Positions 17,506-27,109 of a stretch of DNA of 64,000 bases are shown in pieces. The position numbers were made by a program, and so were the translations under genes. The DNA lies in the NCBI GenBank assembly GCA_016713625.1, contig JADJOT010000011.1, positions 248,001 to 312,000 on the forward strand. The letters are read 5' to 3'. The stretch's first letter is position 1. Every line of letters begins with the position of its first letter. Source of the DNA: Candidatus Accumulibacter affinis (GTDB lineage Bacteria > Pseudomonadota > Gammaproteobacteria > Burkholderiales > Rhodocyclaceae). The notes beneath the pieces were generated by a model, which did not search any database, was not told the origin of the DNA, and worked only from the letters and a program-made list of their open reading frames with translations.

Positions 17506-19002
17506 GTGGAATTTAGCATAAAAAGTGGGAGCCCGGAAAAGCAACGCAGCGCCTGCGTCGTGGTGGGTGTCTTCGAACCGCGCAAGCTGACGCTGGCGGC
17601 CGAACTTCTTGACAACGCGGCGCACAACCATCTAACAGACATCATTCGCCGTGGCGACATGGAGGGGAAAGCGGGCTCGACGCTGCTGCTGCACAGTGTT
17701 CCCGGGACTCTCTGCGACCGCGTCCTGCTGGTCGGCCTCGGCAAGGAAAAGGAGTTTGGCGACAAGGAGTTTTGTGACGCCATGCGCAGCGCCGTGCGGA
17801 CGCTCAATGAAACCGGGGCCTTTGACGGCACCATCTTCCTGACCGAAACGGGCGTCCGGAAGCGCACGGCTGCCTGGCGCGTTCGCCAGGCAACGATTGT
17901 TGCGCAGGAGACGGTCTATCGTTTCGATCAGTTCAAGAGCAAGAAGGACAAGGTCCGCCGACCCTTGCGCAAACTCACCTTCGTAGTTGATCGTCGCAAC
18001 GAACTGGCTGGTGCCGAGCAAGCGCTCAACCAGGGAAAAGCGATCGCCGAAGGGATGTTCCTGGCAAAGAACCTCGCCAACCTCCCCGGCAACCTGTGCA
18101 CCCCCGCCTACCTCGCCGAAACAGCACAAAAGATGGCGCTTGACCACAAGCTCGAATGTCAGGTGCTCGAACGCGACGAGATGGCAGCGCTGGGCATGCA
18201 TTCGCTGCTGTCCGTGGCGAAAGGCTCACAGCAACCACCAAAGCTGATCGTCCTGCAGTACAAGGGCGGCAAGAGCGATGAGCAGCCGCTGGTACTGGTC
18301 GGCAAGGGCGTCACCTTTGATACCGGCGGCATTTCGCTGAAACCGGCGGCGGAAATGGACGAGATGAAGTACGACATGTGCGGTGCCGCCTGCGTGCTCG
18401 GTACCATCAAGGCCGCGGCGCTGACGAAGCTGCCGATCAACCTGACGGTGATCGTGCCGACCACCGAAAACATGCCGGGGGGCGGCGCCAGCCGACCGGG
18501 AGACATTGTCACCTCGATGTCTGGCCAGACCATCGAAATCCTCAACACCGACGCCGAAGGCAGGCTCATCCTCTGTGATGCACTGACCTACGCGGCCCGC
18601 TTTGCGCCCGAGATCGTGATCGACGTTGCCACCCTCACCGGCGCCTGTGTGATCGCCCTCGGCCAGGTCGCGACCGGCCTGTTCGCCAACAACGATGCGC
18701 TGGCACGCGAACTGCTCAATGCCGGCGAAGAGGCGCACGACCGCGCCTGGCAGATGCCCCTCTGGAATGACTACCAGGACCTGCTGAAAAGCCCTTTTGC
18801 CGACATGGCGAACATCGGTGGTCGCTGGGGAGGCAGCATCACCGCCGCCTGCTTTCTCTCGCGGTTCACCAGGAAGTATGTCTGGGCCCACCTCGACATC
18901 GCCGGCACGGCCTGGAAATCAGGCGCGGAAAAGGGCGCCACCGGGCGTCCCGTCCCCCTGCTCATGCACTATCTGTTGAAGCGGGCCGGGAAACTGAATT
19001 GA
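17506..19002 (+). CDS. pepA: Leucyl aminopeptidase (M17)
   Basis: 498 aa, GTG start with a strong GAGGAGGGG ribosome binding site. Dizinc/manganese aminopeptidase; PepA can also act as a DNA-binding accessory protein. Metal and catalytic residues are visible in GKGVTFDTGGISLKP (K, D) and NTDAEGRLILCDAL (D, E, R), the family signature. The N-terminal macro-like domain is complete. It ends in a TTGA overlap with holC. Confidence 0.97.
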   Translation: MEFSIKSGSPEKQRSACVVVGVFEPRKLTLAAELLDNAAHNHLTDIIRRGDMEGKAGSTLLLHSVPGTLCDRVLLVGLGKEKEFGDKEFCDAMRSAVRTLNETGAFDGTIFLTETGVRKRTAAWRVRQATIVAQETVYRFDQFKSKKDKVRRPLRKLTFVVDRRNELAGAEQALNQGKAIAEGMFLAKNLANLPGNLCTPAYLAETAQKMALDHKLECQVLERDEMAALGMHSLLSVAKGSQQPPKLIVLQYKGGKSDEQPLVLVGKGVTFDTGGISLKPAAEMDEMKYDMCGAACVLGTIKAAALTKLPINLTVIVPTTENMPGGGASRPGDIVTSMSGQTIEILNTDAEGRLILCDALTYAARFAPEIVIDVATLTGACVIALGQVATGLFANNDALARELLNAGEEAHDRAWQMPLWNDYQDLLKSPFADMANIGGRWGGSITAACFLSRFTRKYVWAHLDIAGTAWKSGAEKGATGRPVPLLMHYLLKRAGKLN

Positions 19003-19424
19003 CACGCGTTTTCTTCTACCACAATGCCGCCGACCGGATTGCCGCGACCGCGACGCTGATCGGCAAGGCGGTCAGCCAGAAAAAGTCCTTGCTGGTGTAC
19101 GCGCCGGAGCCCGAGGTCGCGGCAGCCCTCGACCGCCACCTGTGGATGCACCCGGTAACCGGTTTCATCCCGCACGTGGACGTCAACTCACCGCTGGCGG
19201 GAGAAACTCCGGTGCTGATTACCAGCCAGCTCGACTCCGTGCCACAGGATGAACGACTGTTCAACCTTGCCGCCGAAGTGCCGCCGGGGTTTTCGCGCTT
19301 TACCAGCCTCATCGAGGTCGTCGGCCAAGGCGACGAGGAACGGATCGCGGGCCGTCAGCGCGCCCGCTTCTACAAGGACCGTGGCTACGACATCCACTTT
19401 GTCGATCTGGCAGGGAGCCGCTGA
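18999..19424 (+). CDS. holC: DNA polymerase III subunit chi
   Basis: 141 aa. HolC links the clamp loader (through psi) to SSB. MTRVFFYHNAADRIAATATLIGKAV and LFNLAAEVPPGFSRF are typical. The start is a TTG that overlaps the pepA stop by 4 nt, so translation is probably coupled. The pepA-holC-valS order is widely conserved. Confidence 0.94.
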   Translation: MTRVFFYHNAADRIAATATLIGKAVSQKKSLLVYAPEPEVAAALDRHLWMHPVTGFIPHVDVNSPLAGETPVLITSQLDSVPQDERLFNLAAEVPPGFSRFTSLIEVVGQGDEERIAGRQRARFYKDRGYDIHFVDLAGSR

Positions 19425-19915
19425 TGGTCGATGACAATGCCCTGATCCGTCGCGCCAACTCACTGCTCAAGGCCGAAGCGGGCGTGGCCGACGCCAATCC
19501 TCGCGAAGGCTCGCGCGGACTGCGCCGGCGACGCAGCTTCCTGGCTTCGCAAGCGCCGACCAACCCGCCGGCCACGATTGCCGGCACGACCCCGCCAGGC
19601 GGCGGCGAAGACGAGCTGCCGGTGCTTACCGACATCGTCCTGCCTGCAGAAATGGTCCCCGCGGAAAGCCTGGAGAGCATCGGCGCGCGTCTGCGCCAGG
19701 CCCTGGCCTCTGAACTCGGGCAAGTCATCGAACAGCAACTGCGCCAGGAACTGCCGGCGCTGGTCGAGGCGACCCTGGAGCACGCCGCGGATCGGCTGCA
19801 ACATACCATCAGCAGCCGCGTTGAAGCGCTGCTGCGCGACTTTCTTGCGCCAGCCACGCCAACACGGCTACCCCTCGCAGATCCCCGCAGCAGCAAGGAA
19901 GTCCCTGCCGATTAG
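19424..19915 (+). CDS. Hypothetical protein between holC and valS
   Basis: 163 aa, hydrophilic, no membrane helix. The N-terminal stretch is basic (LRRRRSF); the C-terminal half (about residues 75-140) is a long amphipathic helical region rich in L, E and Q, suggesting a coiled coil. Short proteins of similar character occupy this slot in other Betaproteobacteria; I cannot assign a function. Its ATG overlaps the holC stop by one base. Confidence 0.7.
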   Translation: MVDDNALIRRANSLLKAEAGVADANPREGSRGLRRRRSFLASQAPTNPPATIAGTTPPGGGEDELPVLTDIVLPAEMVPAESLESIGARLRQALASELGQVIEQQLRQELPALVEATLEHAADRLQHTISSRVEALLRDFLAPATPTRLPLADPRSSKEVPAD

Positions 19916-19952
19916 GCGCCGACCGGCGAACCGGAGCGGCCGTGTCATCCGG

Positions 19953-19958
19953 TATAAT
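19953..19958 (+). promoter_or_regulatory. -10 box in front of valS
   Basis: Perfect TATAAT, predicting a leader of about 25 nt before the valS ATG at 19990. The matching -35 region is poor, so valS may also be read through from pepA-holC. Confidence 0.45.
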
Positions 19959-19989
19959 GCGCGCTCCTGTCACCCAATGGTGCTCCCCC

Positions 19990-22854
19990 ATGGAACTCGC
20001 CAAGAGCTTTGAACCGGCAGACATCGAACGTCGCTGGTACCCCGAGTGGGAAGCCAGAGGCTACTTCGCCGCCGGCCTCGATAGCGCAAAACCGCAAGCC
20101 TTCTGCATCCTGCTGCCCCCGCCCAACGTCACCGGCACCCTGCATATGGGCCACGGCTTCAACCAGGCGATCATGGACGCGCTGACCCGCTACCACCGCA
20201 TGCGTGGCGACAACACCTTGTGGCAGCCCGGCACTGATCACGCGGGCATTGCCACGCAGATCGTCGTCGAGCGGCAACTGGACGGGCAGGGAATCTCGCG
20301 CCACGAACTTGGACGCGAGAAGTTTCTCGCCAAGGTCTGGGAGTGGAAAGAGTTCTCGGGCAGCACCATCACCCGTCAGATGCGTCGCCTAGGCACCTCG
20401 CCAGACTGGAGCCGCGAGCGCTTCACGATGGACGCAGGTCTATCCCGGACGGTCACCGAGACCTTCGTCCGCCTCTATCGGGAAGGCCTGATTTACCGCG
20501 GCAAGCGTCTGGTGAACTGGGATCCGGTCCTGCAGACCGCGGTCTCCGACCTCGAAGTGGTGCAGGAAGAGGAGCAAGGCCACCTCTGGCACATTCGCTA
20601 TCCGCTGGCGGACGGCAGCGCCACCCTGACCGTCGCTACCACGCGCCCGGAGACCATGCTTGGCGACACCGCCGTGATGGTTCACCCGGAAGACGAACGA
20701 TACCGGCACATGATCGGGAAAATGGTCAGGCTGCCACTTTCCGAGCGCGAAATCCCGGTCATCGCCGATGCTTATGTCGACCTCACGTTTGGTACCGGTT
20801 GCGTCAAGGTGACGCCGGCACACGACTTCAACGACTACGCCGTTGGCCAGCGCCACAAGCTGCCGCTGATCCCGATCCTGACCCTGGCCGCAAGGATCAA
20901 CGAAAACGCACCGCTCCGCTACCAGGGCATGGATCGCTTCGCCGCCCGCGCAATGGTCGTTGCCGACCTCGAACAGGCCGGCCTGCTGGACAAGGTCGAT
21001 GCCCACACGCTGAAAGTGCCGCGTGGTGACCGCACCGGCGAAGTGATCGAGCCGATGCTCACCGACCAGTGGTTCGTCGCGATGACCAGGATCGGTCCTG
21101 ACGGCAGCAGCATCGCCGGCAAGGCGCTGGCCTGCGTCGCTGCGGGTGAAATCAGGTTCTTTCCCGAAAACTGGGTCAATACCTACAACCAGTGGCTGAA
21201 CAACATCCAGGATTGGTGTATCTCGCGGCAGCTCTGGTGGGGCCATCAGATTCCTGCCTGGTACGGCGACAGCGGACAGATCTTCGTCGCCCATGACGAA
21301 GCCGAAGCCCGAATCGAAGCCGCAGCCCAGGGCTACAGCGGACCGCTGCGACGCGACCCGGACGTGCTCGACACCTGGTACTCGTCGGCGCTATGGCCCT
21401 TCTCGACGCTCGACTGGACGCCAGAATACCCGGCCAGGTCCAACCCGGCGCTGGACCTCTATCTGCCGTCGACGGTGCTGGTCACCGGCTTCGACATCAT
21501 CTTCTTCTGGGTCGCCCGCATGGTGATGATGACCCGGCACATCACCGGCCAGCTTCCGTTCCGGCACGTCTACGTGCATGGGCTGATCCGTGATGCCGAA
21601 GGCCAGAAAATGAGCAAGTCGAAGGGCAATGTGCTCGACCCGATCGACCTGATCGACGGCATTGGCCTGGAAGCGCTGATCGAGAAGCGTACCAGCGGCC
21701 TGATGAACCCCAAACAGGCCGAGCAGATAGAGAAACGAACGCGCAAGGAGTTCCCCGCCGGAATTGCAGCTTTCGGCACGGACGCGCTGCGCTTCACCTT
21801 CCTGTCGCTGGCCAGCCCGGGGCGCGACATCAAGTTCGACCTTGGCCGCTGTGAAGGCTACCGAAACTTCTGCAACAAGCTGTGGAATGCAACGCGTTTT
21901 GTGCTGATGCACACCACCGACCAGGATCTCGGCCTGACTGACTGCACACCGGAAAGCTGCGCAACGGCCTTCTCGTTTGCCGACCGCTGGATTGTCAGCA
22001 AGCTGCAGCGTACCGAAGCGGAGGTCGCGCAGCACTACGCCGACTACCGCTTCGATTTGTTGGCCCGCGCGGTGTACGAGTTCGTCTGGGATGAGTTCTG
22101 CGACTGGTATGTCGAGCTGTCCAAGGTACAACTGCAGCAGGGTTCCGAAGAGGAATTGCGCGCGACACGGCGAACGTTGGCCAGGGTGCTGGAGACGGTG
22201 CTGCGCCTCGCACATCCGCTGTTGCCGTTCATCACCGAAGAACTCTGGCAAGCGGTGGCCCCGATCGCTGGCCGCAAGACGCACGCCTCGGTGATGCTCG
22301 CAGCCTACCCGCAGGCGCAGCCGGAAAGAATAGACTTGGCCAGCGAGGCCAGCGTCCAGCAATTGAAGAGTCTGGCTTACGCCTGCCGCAACCTGCGTGG
22401 CGAAATGAACCTCTCGCCGGCGTTGCGTGTGCCGCTACTGGCCAGTGGCAATGATCAATCACTGGCAAGATTTGCCCCCTATCTCAAAGCCCTCTGCAAA
22501 CTCTCCGAAATGCAGATCGTCGACGAGATACCAGCCGACGCCAGCGCGCCGATTGCCATCGTTGGCGAAACGAAGTTGATGCTGCAGGTACAGATCGACC
22601 TCGCCGTCGAAAGCGAAAGGCTGGACAAGGAAATCGCGCGCCTGGCCGCCGAGATCGCCAAGGCCGAAGGCAAACTGGCCAATGAGCGTTTCGTCGCCCG
22701 CGCTCCCGGCGCGGTGGTCGAACAGGAACGTGCGCGCCTCAAGGACTTCGTCGGTACGTTCGCAAAACTGCAGGTGCAACGCGAGCGCCTCAGGCACCAC
22801 CAGGCATTACCACCGGGCAGCGCGGCGGCGGCCCACGCCGTCAGCCCTCGATGA
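19990..22854 (+). CDS. valS: Valyl-tRNA synthetase
   Basis: 954 aa from the ATG at 19990 (MELAKSFEPADIERRWYPEWEARGYF is the normal start; the frame opens 48 nt earlier without homology). Class Ia synthetase: the HIGH motif reads PPPNVTGTLHMGHG, the CP1 editing domain follows, and KMSKS is KMSKSKGNVLDP. An anticodon-binding domain and the C-terminal coiled coil (about residues 880-945) complete it. Its last 14 nt overlap the 3' end of the convergent pabB fusion. Confidence 0.97.
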   Translation: MELAKSFEPADIERRWYPEWEARGYFAAGLDSAKPQAFCILLPPPNVTGTLHMGHGFNQAIMDALTRYHRMRGDNTLWQPGTDHAGIATQIVVERQLDGQGISRHELGREKFLAKVWEWKEFSGSTITRQMRRLGTSPDWSRERFTMDAGLSRTVTETFVRLYREGLIYRGKRLVNWDPVLQTAVSDLEVVQEEEQGHLWHIRYPLADGSATLTVATTRPETMLGDTAVMVHPEDERYRHMIGKMVRLPLSEREIPVIADAYVDLTFGTGCVKVTPAHDFNDYAVGQRHKLPLIPILTLAARINENAPLRYQGMDRFAARAMVVADLEQAGLLDKVDAHTLKVPRGDRTGEVIEPMLTDQWFVAMTRIGPDGSSIAGKALACVAAGEIRFFPENWVNTYNQWLNNIQDWCISRQLWWGHQIPAWYGDSGQIFVAHDEAEARIEAAAQGYSGPLRRDPDVLDTWYSSALWPFSTLDWTPEYPARSNPALDLYLPSTVLVTGFDIIFFWVARMVMMTRHITGQLPFRHVYVHGLIRDAEGQKMSKSKGNVLDPIDLIDGIGLEALIEKRTSGLMNPKQAEQIEKRTRKEFPAGIAAFGTDALRFTFLSLASPGRDIKFDLGRCEGYRNFCNKLWNATRFVLMHTTDQDLGLTDCTPESCATAFSFADRWIVSKLQRTEAEVAQHYADYRFDLLARAVYEFVWDEFCDWYVELSKVQLQQGSEEELRATRRTLARVLETVLRLAHPLLPFITEELWQAVAPIAGRKTHASVMLAAYPQAQPERIDLASEASVQQLKSLAYACRNLRGEMNLSPALRVPLLASGNDQSLARFAPYLKALCKLSEMQIVDEIPADASAPIAIVGETKLMLQVQIDLAVESERLDKEIARLAAEIAKAEGKLANERFVARAPGAVVEQERARLKDFVGTFAKLQVQRERLRHHQALPPGSAAAAHAVSPR

Positions 22855-24691
22855 TTACCGGCAGCAGACCGCGCAGCGCATTGCCAAGAAACACCGCGGC
22901 CGGCGCGCGCAGGTCATCGAGTCGTAGCACCTGTTCGCGCGCGCGCCCTGCATCGAGCAACTGGCGCCGCAGCACCCCGGGCAACAGACCACAGGCTAGC
23001 GGCGGGGTGAGCAACAGGCCGTCGCGCTCGACGAAAACGTTGCTGCGCGCGCCTTCGCAAACCTCGCCGCGGCTATTGAAAAAGATCGCATCGAAAACCT
23101 CCGGCCGCGCCGCCAGCGCCGCCAGCGTGCGCTCATAACGGGCGCGTGCCGTGGTCTTGTGGCGCAGGAGGTAATCATCCGCAGGCAGGGCTTCCGCTGC
23201 CAGCACCGCGCGCCACTGCCGGCCATGCTCGTCGCGCCAAGGGGCGACAGCGACGCGGCAATTGCCGTCGTGCGCCAGCGTCAGACGGACGCGAAAGACA
23301 CCGCGCCGCCGCGCCGCCGCTTCGGCGGCCAGCGCAGCCGCCAGCGTCGGCAACCGGCAGGCAAAACCGAGGCTGCGTGCGGAAGCCTGCAAGCGCTCCA
23401 GATGCAGGGGCAGCAGGGAATACTCACCAGCTTCCAGGCGCAAGGTTTCGAACAACTCGAAGCCCGGATCGAAAGCGGTCAGAAAACTCGCCTTCAACAG
23501 ACACTCCGCGTACTCGCGTGCAGGGTCCGCGTCGGCGACAATGCCACTGCCGACGCCAAGCCTGGCCTGGCCATCTGCCGCCAGCTCGATGCTGCGGATC
23601 GCCACATTGAAACGGCAGTCCCCGCCCGGCGCCAACCAGCCCAGTGCACCGGTATACAAGCCGCGTGGCGAGTCTTCCAGTTCGGTGATGCGCTGCATGG
23701 CGCGTATCTTGGGCGCGCCGGTAATTGAACCGCAGGGAAACAGCGCGCCGAACAGCTCAGCCAACCCCACCCCGGGCAGGTCTGCAGCCACCGTAGACAC
23801 CATCTGCCACAGCGTCGGGTAGGCCTCGGCCTCACACAGACCTTCCACCCGCACCTTGCCTGGGGACGCCAGACGCCCCAGGTCATTGCGCAGCAGGTCG
23901 ACAATCATGACGTTCTCGGCACGCTCCTTCGCCGAAGCAAGCAGTCCCGCACGCATCGCCAGATCTTCCTGCGGCGTCCTGCCACGTGGCGCCGTACCTT
24001 TCATCGGTCGCGTCAGCACCCGCGGCCCGGAGCGCTCGAAAAACAACTCCGGCGAGAAGGAAAGGATCGTCTCTTCTCCGAGACGGAGGTAGCCACCATA
24101 ACGAACCGGTTGCCGCTCGCGCAGACTCGCATAGAGAGCCAGCGGATGCCCGTAGACGTGGAAAGTAAGTGGAAAGGTAAGGTTGATCTGGTAGCAATCG
24201 CCGTCGGCAATCCAGCGACAGACCTGCCGGACCTGCGCAGCATGCCGCTCCGCATCGACCCCGCTAGCCAGCTCGGCAATTCCGGCAAGGCGTTGGTAGT
24301 CGGGAATCGTTGCCAGTTGGCCAGCGAGAAAAAGCGCCACGCCCTGCGCATCCAGATACTCGGCATGGCTGAACAACGATGCCCTCAACAGCCGGCGGCC
24401 GGCCGGTGGCGGCGCCAGTACCGGCTCAAAGCTGGCGCCAAGGGCGTAGTCGGCCGCCAGCGCCACCCACCAGCCGGCTGCCAGCGCCGCCTCGATCTCG
24501 CCGAACAACGGCGCCGGATCGTCAGCCATCGCAATCTGCCAGGAGCGACGCCAACCGGTGAGCAGCAGGGCGCTGCCACCATCGCCGTCAAACAGCGCGA
24601 AATCCGTGTTCCGGCAGCGAGCAGAGCGAGTGGGCTGCGGCGAACCGGCAGCCCGCGGCGCCTGCCTACTTGCGCTTGAGATAATACTCAA
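22841..24691 (-). CDS. pabB: Aminodeoxychorismate synthase component I fused to class IV aminotransferase/lyase domain
   Basis: 616 aa. Residues about 30-395 form a chorismate-binding enzyme: FSPELFFERSG, TRPMKGTAPRG (the lysine motif typical of PabB, as opposed to anthranilate synthase), FGALFPCGSITGAPKIRAM and GSGIVADADPAREY. Residues about 400-616 are a PLP class IV domain like aminodeoxychorismate lyase (PabC), with the presumed PLP lysine in LRHKTTARARYE. The fusion would carry chorismate to 4-aminobenzoate for folate when supplied with a glutaminase. The start is uncertain: the longest frame begins at a TTG and overlaps tusA by 26 nt; no ATG lies nearby. Confidence 0.93.
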   Translation of the reverse strand: MSIISSASRQAPRAAGSPQPTRSARCRNTDFALFDGDGGSALLLTGWRRSWQIAMADDPAPLFGEIEAALAAGWWVALAADYALGASFEPVLAPPPAGRRLLRASLFSHAEYLDAQGVALFLAGQLATIPDYQRLAGIAELASGVDAERHAAQVRQVCRWIADGDCYQINLTFPLTFHVYGHPLALYASLRERQPVRYGGYLRLGEETILSFSPELFFERSGPRVLTRPMKGTAPRGRTPQEDLAMRAGLLASAKERAENVMIVDLLRNDLGRLASPGKVRVEGLCEAEAYPTLWQMVSTVAADLPGVGLAELFGALFPCGSITGAPKIRAMQRITELEDSPRGLYTGALGWLAPGGDCRFNVAIRSIELAADGQARLGVGSGIVADADPAREYAECLLKASFLTAFDPGFELFETLRLEAGEYSLLPLHLERLQASARSLGFACRLPTLAAALAAEAAARRRGVFRVRLTLAHDGNCRVAVAPWRDEHGRQWRAVLAAEALPADDYLLRHKTTARARYERTLAALAARPEVFDAIFFNSRGEVCEGARSNVFVERDGLLLTPPLACGLLPGVLRRQLLDAGRAREQVLRLDDLRAPAAVFLGNALRGLLPVIIEG

Positions 24692-24893
24692 AAATCCTGT
24701 CGGTCTCGCTGCTCGAGAGCAACTCGTTGCCGGTCTGCCGAGCGAAGGCCTCGAAATCCTTGACCGAACCGGCGTCGGTCGCCAGCACGTGCAGCACTTC
24801 TCCAGAGTACATCTCGGATAGCGCCTTCTTGGTGCGCAAGATTGGCAGCGGGCAGTTCAGCCCCTTGACGTCTAGTTCGCGGTCGAATTGCAT
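24666..24893 (-). CDS. tusA: TusA/SirA-family sulfur carrier protein
   Basis: 75 aa from the ATG at 24893 (an upstream GTG would add five residues). The hallmark CPLP (CPxP) motif carries the persulfide cysteine, in LDVKGLNCPLPILRTKKAL. TusA-like proteins relay sulfur for tRNA thiolation, molybdenum cofactor or sulfur oxidation. It stands alone here, without tusBCDE, so its exact partner is not shown by context. Confidence 0.88.
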   Translation of the reverse strand: MQFDRELDVKGLNCPLPILRTKKALSEMYSGEVLHVLATDAGSVKDFEAFARQTGNELLSSSETDRIFEYYLKRK

Positions 24894-24920
24894 GTTCTGG
24901 TCCACCACAAAAGCGGCATT

Positions 24921-26381
24921 TTACCCGCCATTCCGCTTCTGCTTCGCTTCTTCCAGCTGCAGCTTGCGCAATTCGCGCAAGCGCGCATCCACCGCTGACT
25001 GTTCGAAGAAATTGCCGTCAGCCGCCTGTTGGGCGAACTGCAGTTGCTCGACAGCCGGCCCCAGCTGTCCCTGCAACAGATAGAACTCGGCCTGGGCGCG
25101 ATGCTGCTGCAGACGTTTGCCAGTGGCTGCGAAGGCCTTGGCCTGCAGCCCGTGCAGCTTGTAGTCCGAACTGTAGAGCTGCAACTGGGCTTCAACAAAG
25201 AGCAGGGCCTGGTCGTATTGCCTGGCTGCCAGCAGCGCTTCGGCATACTCGTACACCAGTGCCTTGGACTGCGGGTAGCGTTGCAAGGCATCACGATAGA
25301 TCGTCATAGCGCCGGCCAGATCATTGGCCGAAACCCGGATCGCCGCAGCCAGACCGGCGATCATTGGCGAAGACGGCTTGAGTGGCAGCAGCAGCTCGAC
25401 TTCGCGCTGCGCCGCGGCCAGATCTTTGGCTCGCAGCAATGCGTAGGCCAGGGCGTAGCGGGTTGCTGCTTCCGAGACGTATTTCTTTTCCCGCAACTGC
25501 GTGGCGAACTCGGTGACCGCCTCGCGTGGCGTGCCCATCTGTGCCCGCAGCTTGGCCCGTACGAGATGAAAATCCAGGCTATCGGCCACCTGTCGATAGG
25601 GAGCGCTTTGCGCCCGATTCTGCATGTCGGAAATTCGCTCGACGGTCAGCGGGTGCGAGCGCATGTACACCGGAGCATTGTTCTCATACACTCTCCCCGC
25701 CTGCTGCAAACGACCAAAGAAGTCCCCCATGCCACGCACGTCGTAGCCCGCCTGGGTCAAGGTCTGAAACCCCAGACGATCCGCCTCGCGCTCGAAATCA
25801 CGACTATAGGCCAATTGCGACTGAATCGAACCCGCCTGCGCCGAGGCGATCGCAGCACTGGCGACCTGCGAGTTCGAGCGGGCTGCGAGAATGCCGGCCG
25901 CCATGGCGATCATCATGGCGATCGAGTTCTGCTTTTCCCGAACGATCTGCCTGGCCAGGTGGTTCTGCATGACATGAGAGATTTCATGCGCGAGGACTCC
26001 AGCCAGCTCCGACTCCGATTGCGCGGTCAGCAGAGTCCCCGTGTTCACCCCGATGAAGCCCCCGAACATCGCAAACGCATTGACCGTGTTGTCGCGGATG
26101 AGGAAGAAATAGCAATCCCCGGCCGGGTTTGAGCTGGCCGCCACCAGGCGGCTACCCAGGCGATTGAGATAGTCGGAAATCTCCGGGTCGTCCACGTAGC
26201 TCGGCTCACGCAGGCGAATCTCATTGAGAATCCGCTCGCCGATCTTCCGTTCGAGCTGCGGCGAAAACTCGGCGCGCGCCGCCTCGCCGAGGTCGGGAAG
26301 CTCATCAGCCTGCAGCTGCGAGGAACTGCCCAGCAGCGTGGCCATGGCCAGACATACGGCGACACAGGTGGTTCGGATCAA
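24921..26381 (-). CDS. bepA: BepA-like M48 metalloprotease with TPR domain
   Basis: 486 aa from a TTG at 26381. I chose this start because it has GGGAG at proper spacing and gives a clean signal peptide (MIRTTCVAVCLAMATLLGSSSQLQA). The longest frame begins at another TTG (26453) and would bury the signal peptide. The zinc motif HEISH is at residues 132-136, with the third ligand in FEREADRLG. The second half is TPR-like helices. In E. coli BepA acts in outer-membrane LptD assembly and quality control and has almost the same length. Periplasmic. Divergent from moaC. Confidence 0.9.
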   Translation of the reverse strand: MIRTTCVAVCLAMATLLGSSSQLQADELPDLGEAARAEFSPQLERKIGERILNEIRLREPSYVDDPEISDYLNRLGSRLVAASSNPAGDCYFFLIRDNTVNAFAMFGGFIGVNTGTLLTAQSESELAGVLAHEISHVMQNHLARQIVREKQNSIAMMIAMAAGILAARSNSQVASAAIASAQAGSIQSQLAYSRDFEREADRLGFQTLTQAGYDVRGMGDFFGRLQQAGRVYENNAPVYMRSHPLTVERISDMQNRAQSAPYRQVADSLDFHLVRAKLRAQMGTPREAVTEFATQLREKKYVSEAATRYALAYALLRAKDLAAAQREVELLLPLKPSSPMIAGLAAAIRVSANDLAGAMTIYRDALQRYPQSKALVYEYAEALLAARQYDQALLFVEAQLQLYSSDYKLHGLQAKAFAATGKRLQQHRAQAEFYLLQGQLGPAVEQLQFAQQAADGNFFEQSAVDARLRELRKLQLEEAKQKRNGG

Positions 26382-26440
26382 CGTGGCTCCCAACGATCGG
26401 CGAACAAGGATGGTGCTATGATAACCAATCCCGTGACGCG

Positions 26441-26470
26441 CAAATGTTACCAAGCGTTACCAAATGTCAC
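26441..26470. repeat. Three tandem 10-bp repeats in the bepA/moaC divergent region
   Basis: CAAATGTTAC, CAAGCGTTAC, CAAATGTCAC in immediate succession: an exact 10-bp period, so all copies face the same side of the helix. Lies between the chosen starts of bepA and moaC and could be a regulator binding array. Confidence 0.5.
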
Positions 26471-26518
26471 CGCCCGGTTTTCCAGTTTCTGGCGACCACC
26501 CTCTTTCCGCCGAAGATC

Positions 26519-27001
26519 ATGCCTGTTAGTCCCCTCACCCACTTCGGCCCGCAAGGTCAGGCACAGATGGTCGACGTCGGCGAAAAAGTCGAAACGCGGC
26601 GTCAGGCGAGAGCCATCGGCAGCATCTTGATGCGGCCGGAAACGCTGACGCTGATCGTCAACGGTTCGGCCAGCAAGGGCGATGTCCTCGGCGTCGCGCG
26701 AATTGCCGCAATTCAGGGCGCCAAGCGCACTGCCGAGTTGATTCCCTTGTGTCACCCGATCGCCTTGACGCGGGTTTCGATCCACTTCGAGATCGACACG
26801 CCGGGCAAGGCCGTCCATTGCACAGCGATTGCCGAGTGCTGCGGCCGCACCGGCGTCGAGATGGAGGCGCTTTGCGCTGCCAGTATCGGCCTGTTGACGA
26901 TCTACGACATGTGCAAGGCCGTGGATCGCGGCATGCGTATTGAAGGCCTGCGGCTTCTGGAAAAGCTCGGCGGCAAGTCAGGACACTGGACAGGAGGCTG
27001 A
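26519..27001 (+). CDS. moaC: Cyclic pyranopterin monophosphate synthase
   Basis: 160 aa from the ATG at 26519. MoaC converts the MoaA product to cyclic pyranopterin monophosphate in molybdenum cofactor synthesis. MVDVGEKVETRRQA, ELIPLCHPIALT, GVEMEALCAAS and TIYDMCKAVDRGM are all family landmarks; the lysine and aspartate of the active site lie in the last. No other moa gene is adjacent. The frame opens further upstream without homology. Confidence 0.96.
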   Translation: MPVSPLTHFGPQGQAQMVDVGEKVETRRQARAIGSILMRPETLTLIVNGSASKGDVLGVARIAAIQGAKRTAELIPLCHPIALTRVSIHFEIDTPGKAVHCTAIAECCGRTGVEMEALCAASIGLLTIYDMCKAVDRGMRIEGLRLLEKLGGKSGHWTGG

Positions 27002-27063
27002 AAGCTGGCCTGCGGGCCGGGCGGCAAACCGGCTGATGCGCGCCGGCTGGTCACTCGCCGGCC

Positions 27064-27090
27064 AAAAAAAACCCGCCAGAGGCGGGTCCC
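27064..27090 (-). terminator. Rho-independent terminator of the cold-shock gene
   Basis: Read on the minus strand: CCCGCC-TCT-GGCGGG followed by eight T. It lies 20 nt after the csp stop codon. It also sits 63 nt after moaC but lacks a T-run in that direction. Confidence 0.93.
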
Positions 27091-27109
27091 TATGGCACAC
27101 CGGAAAAAA

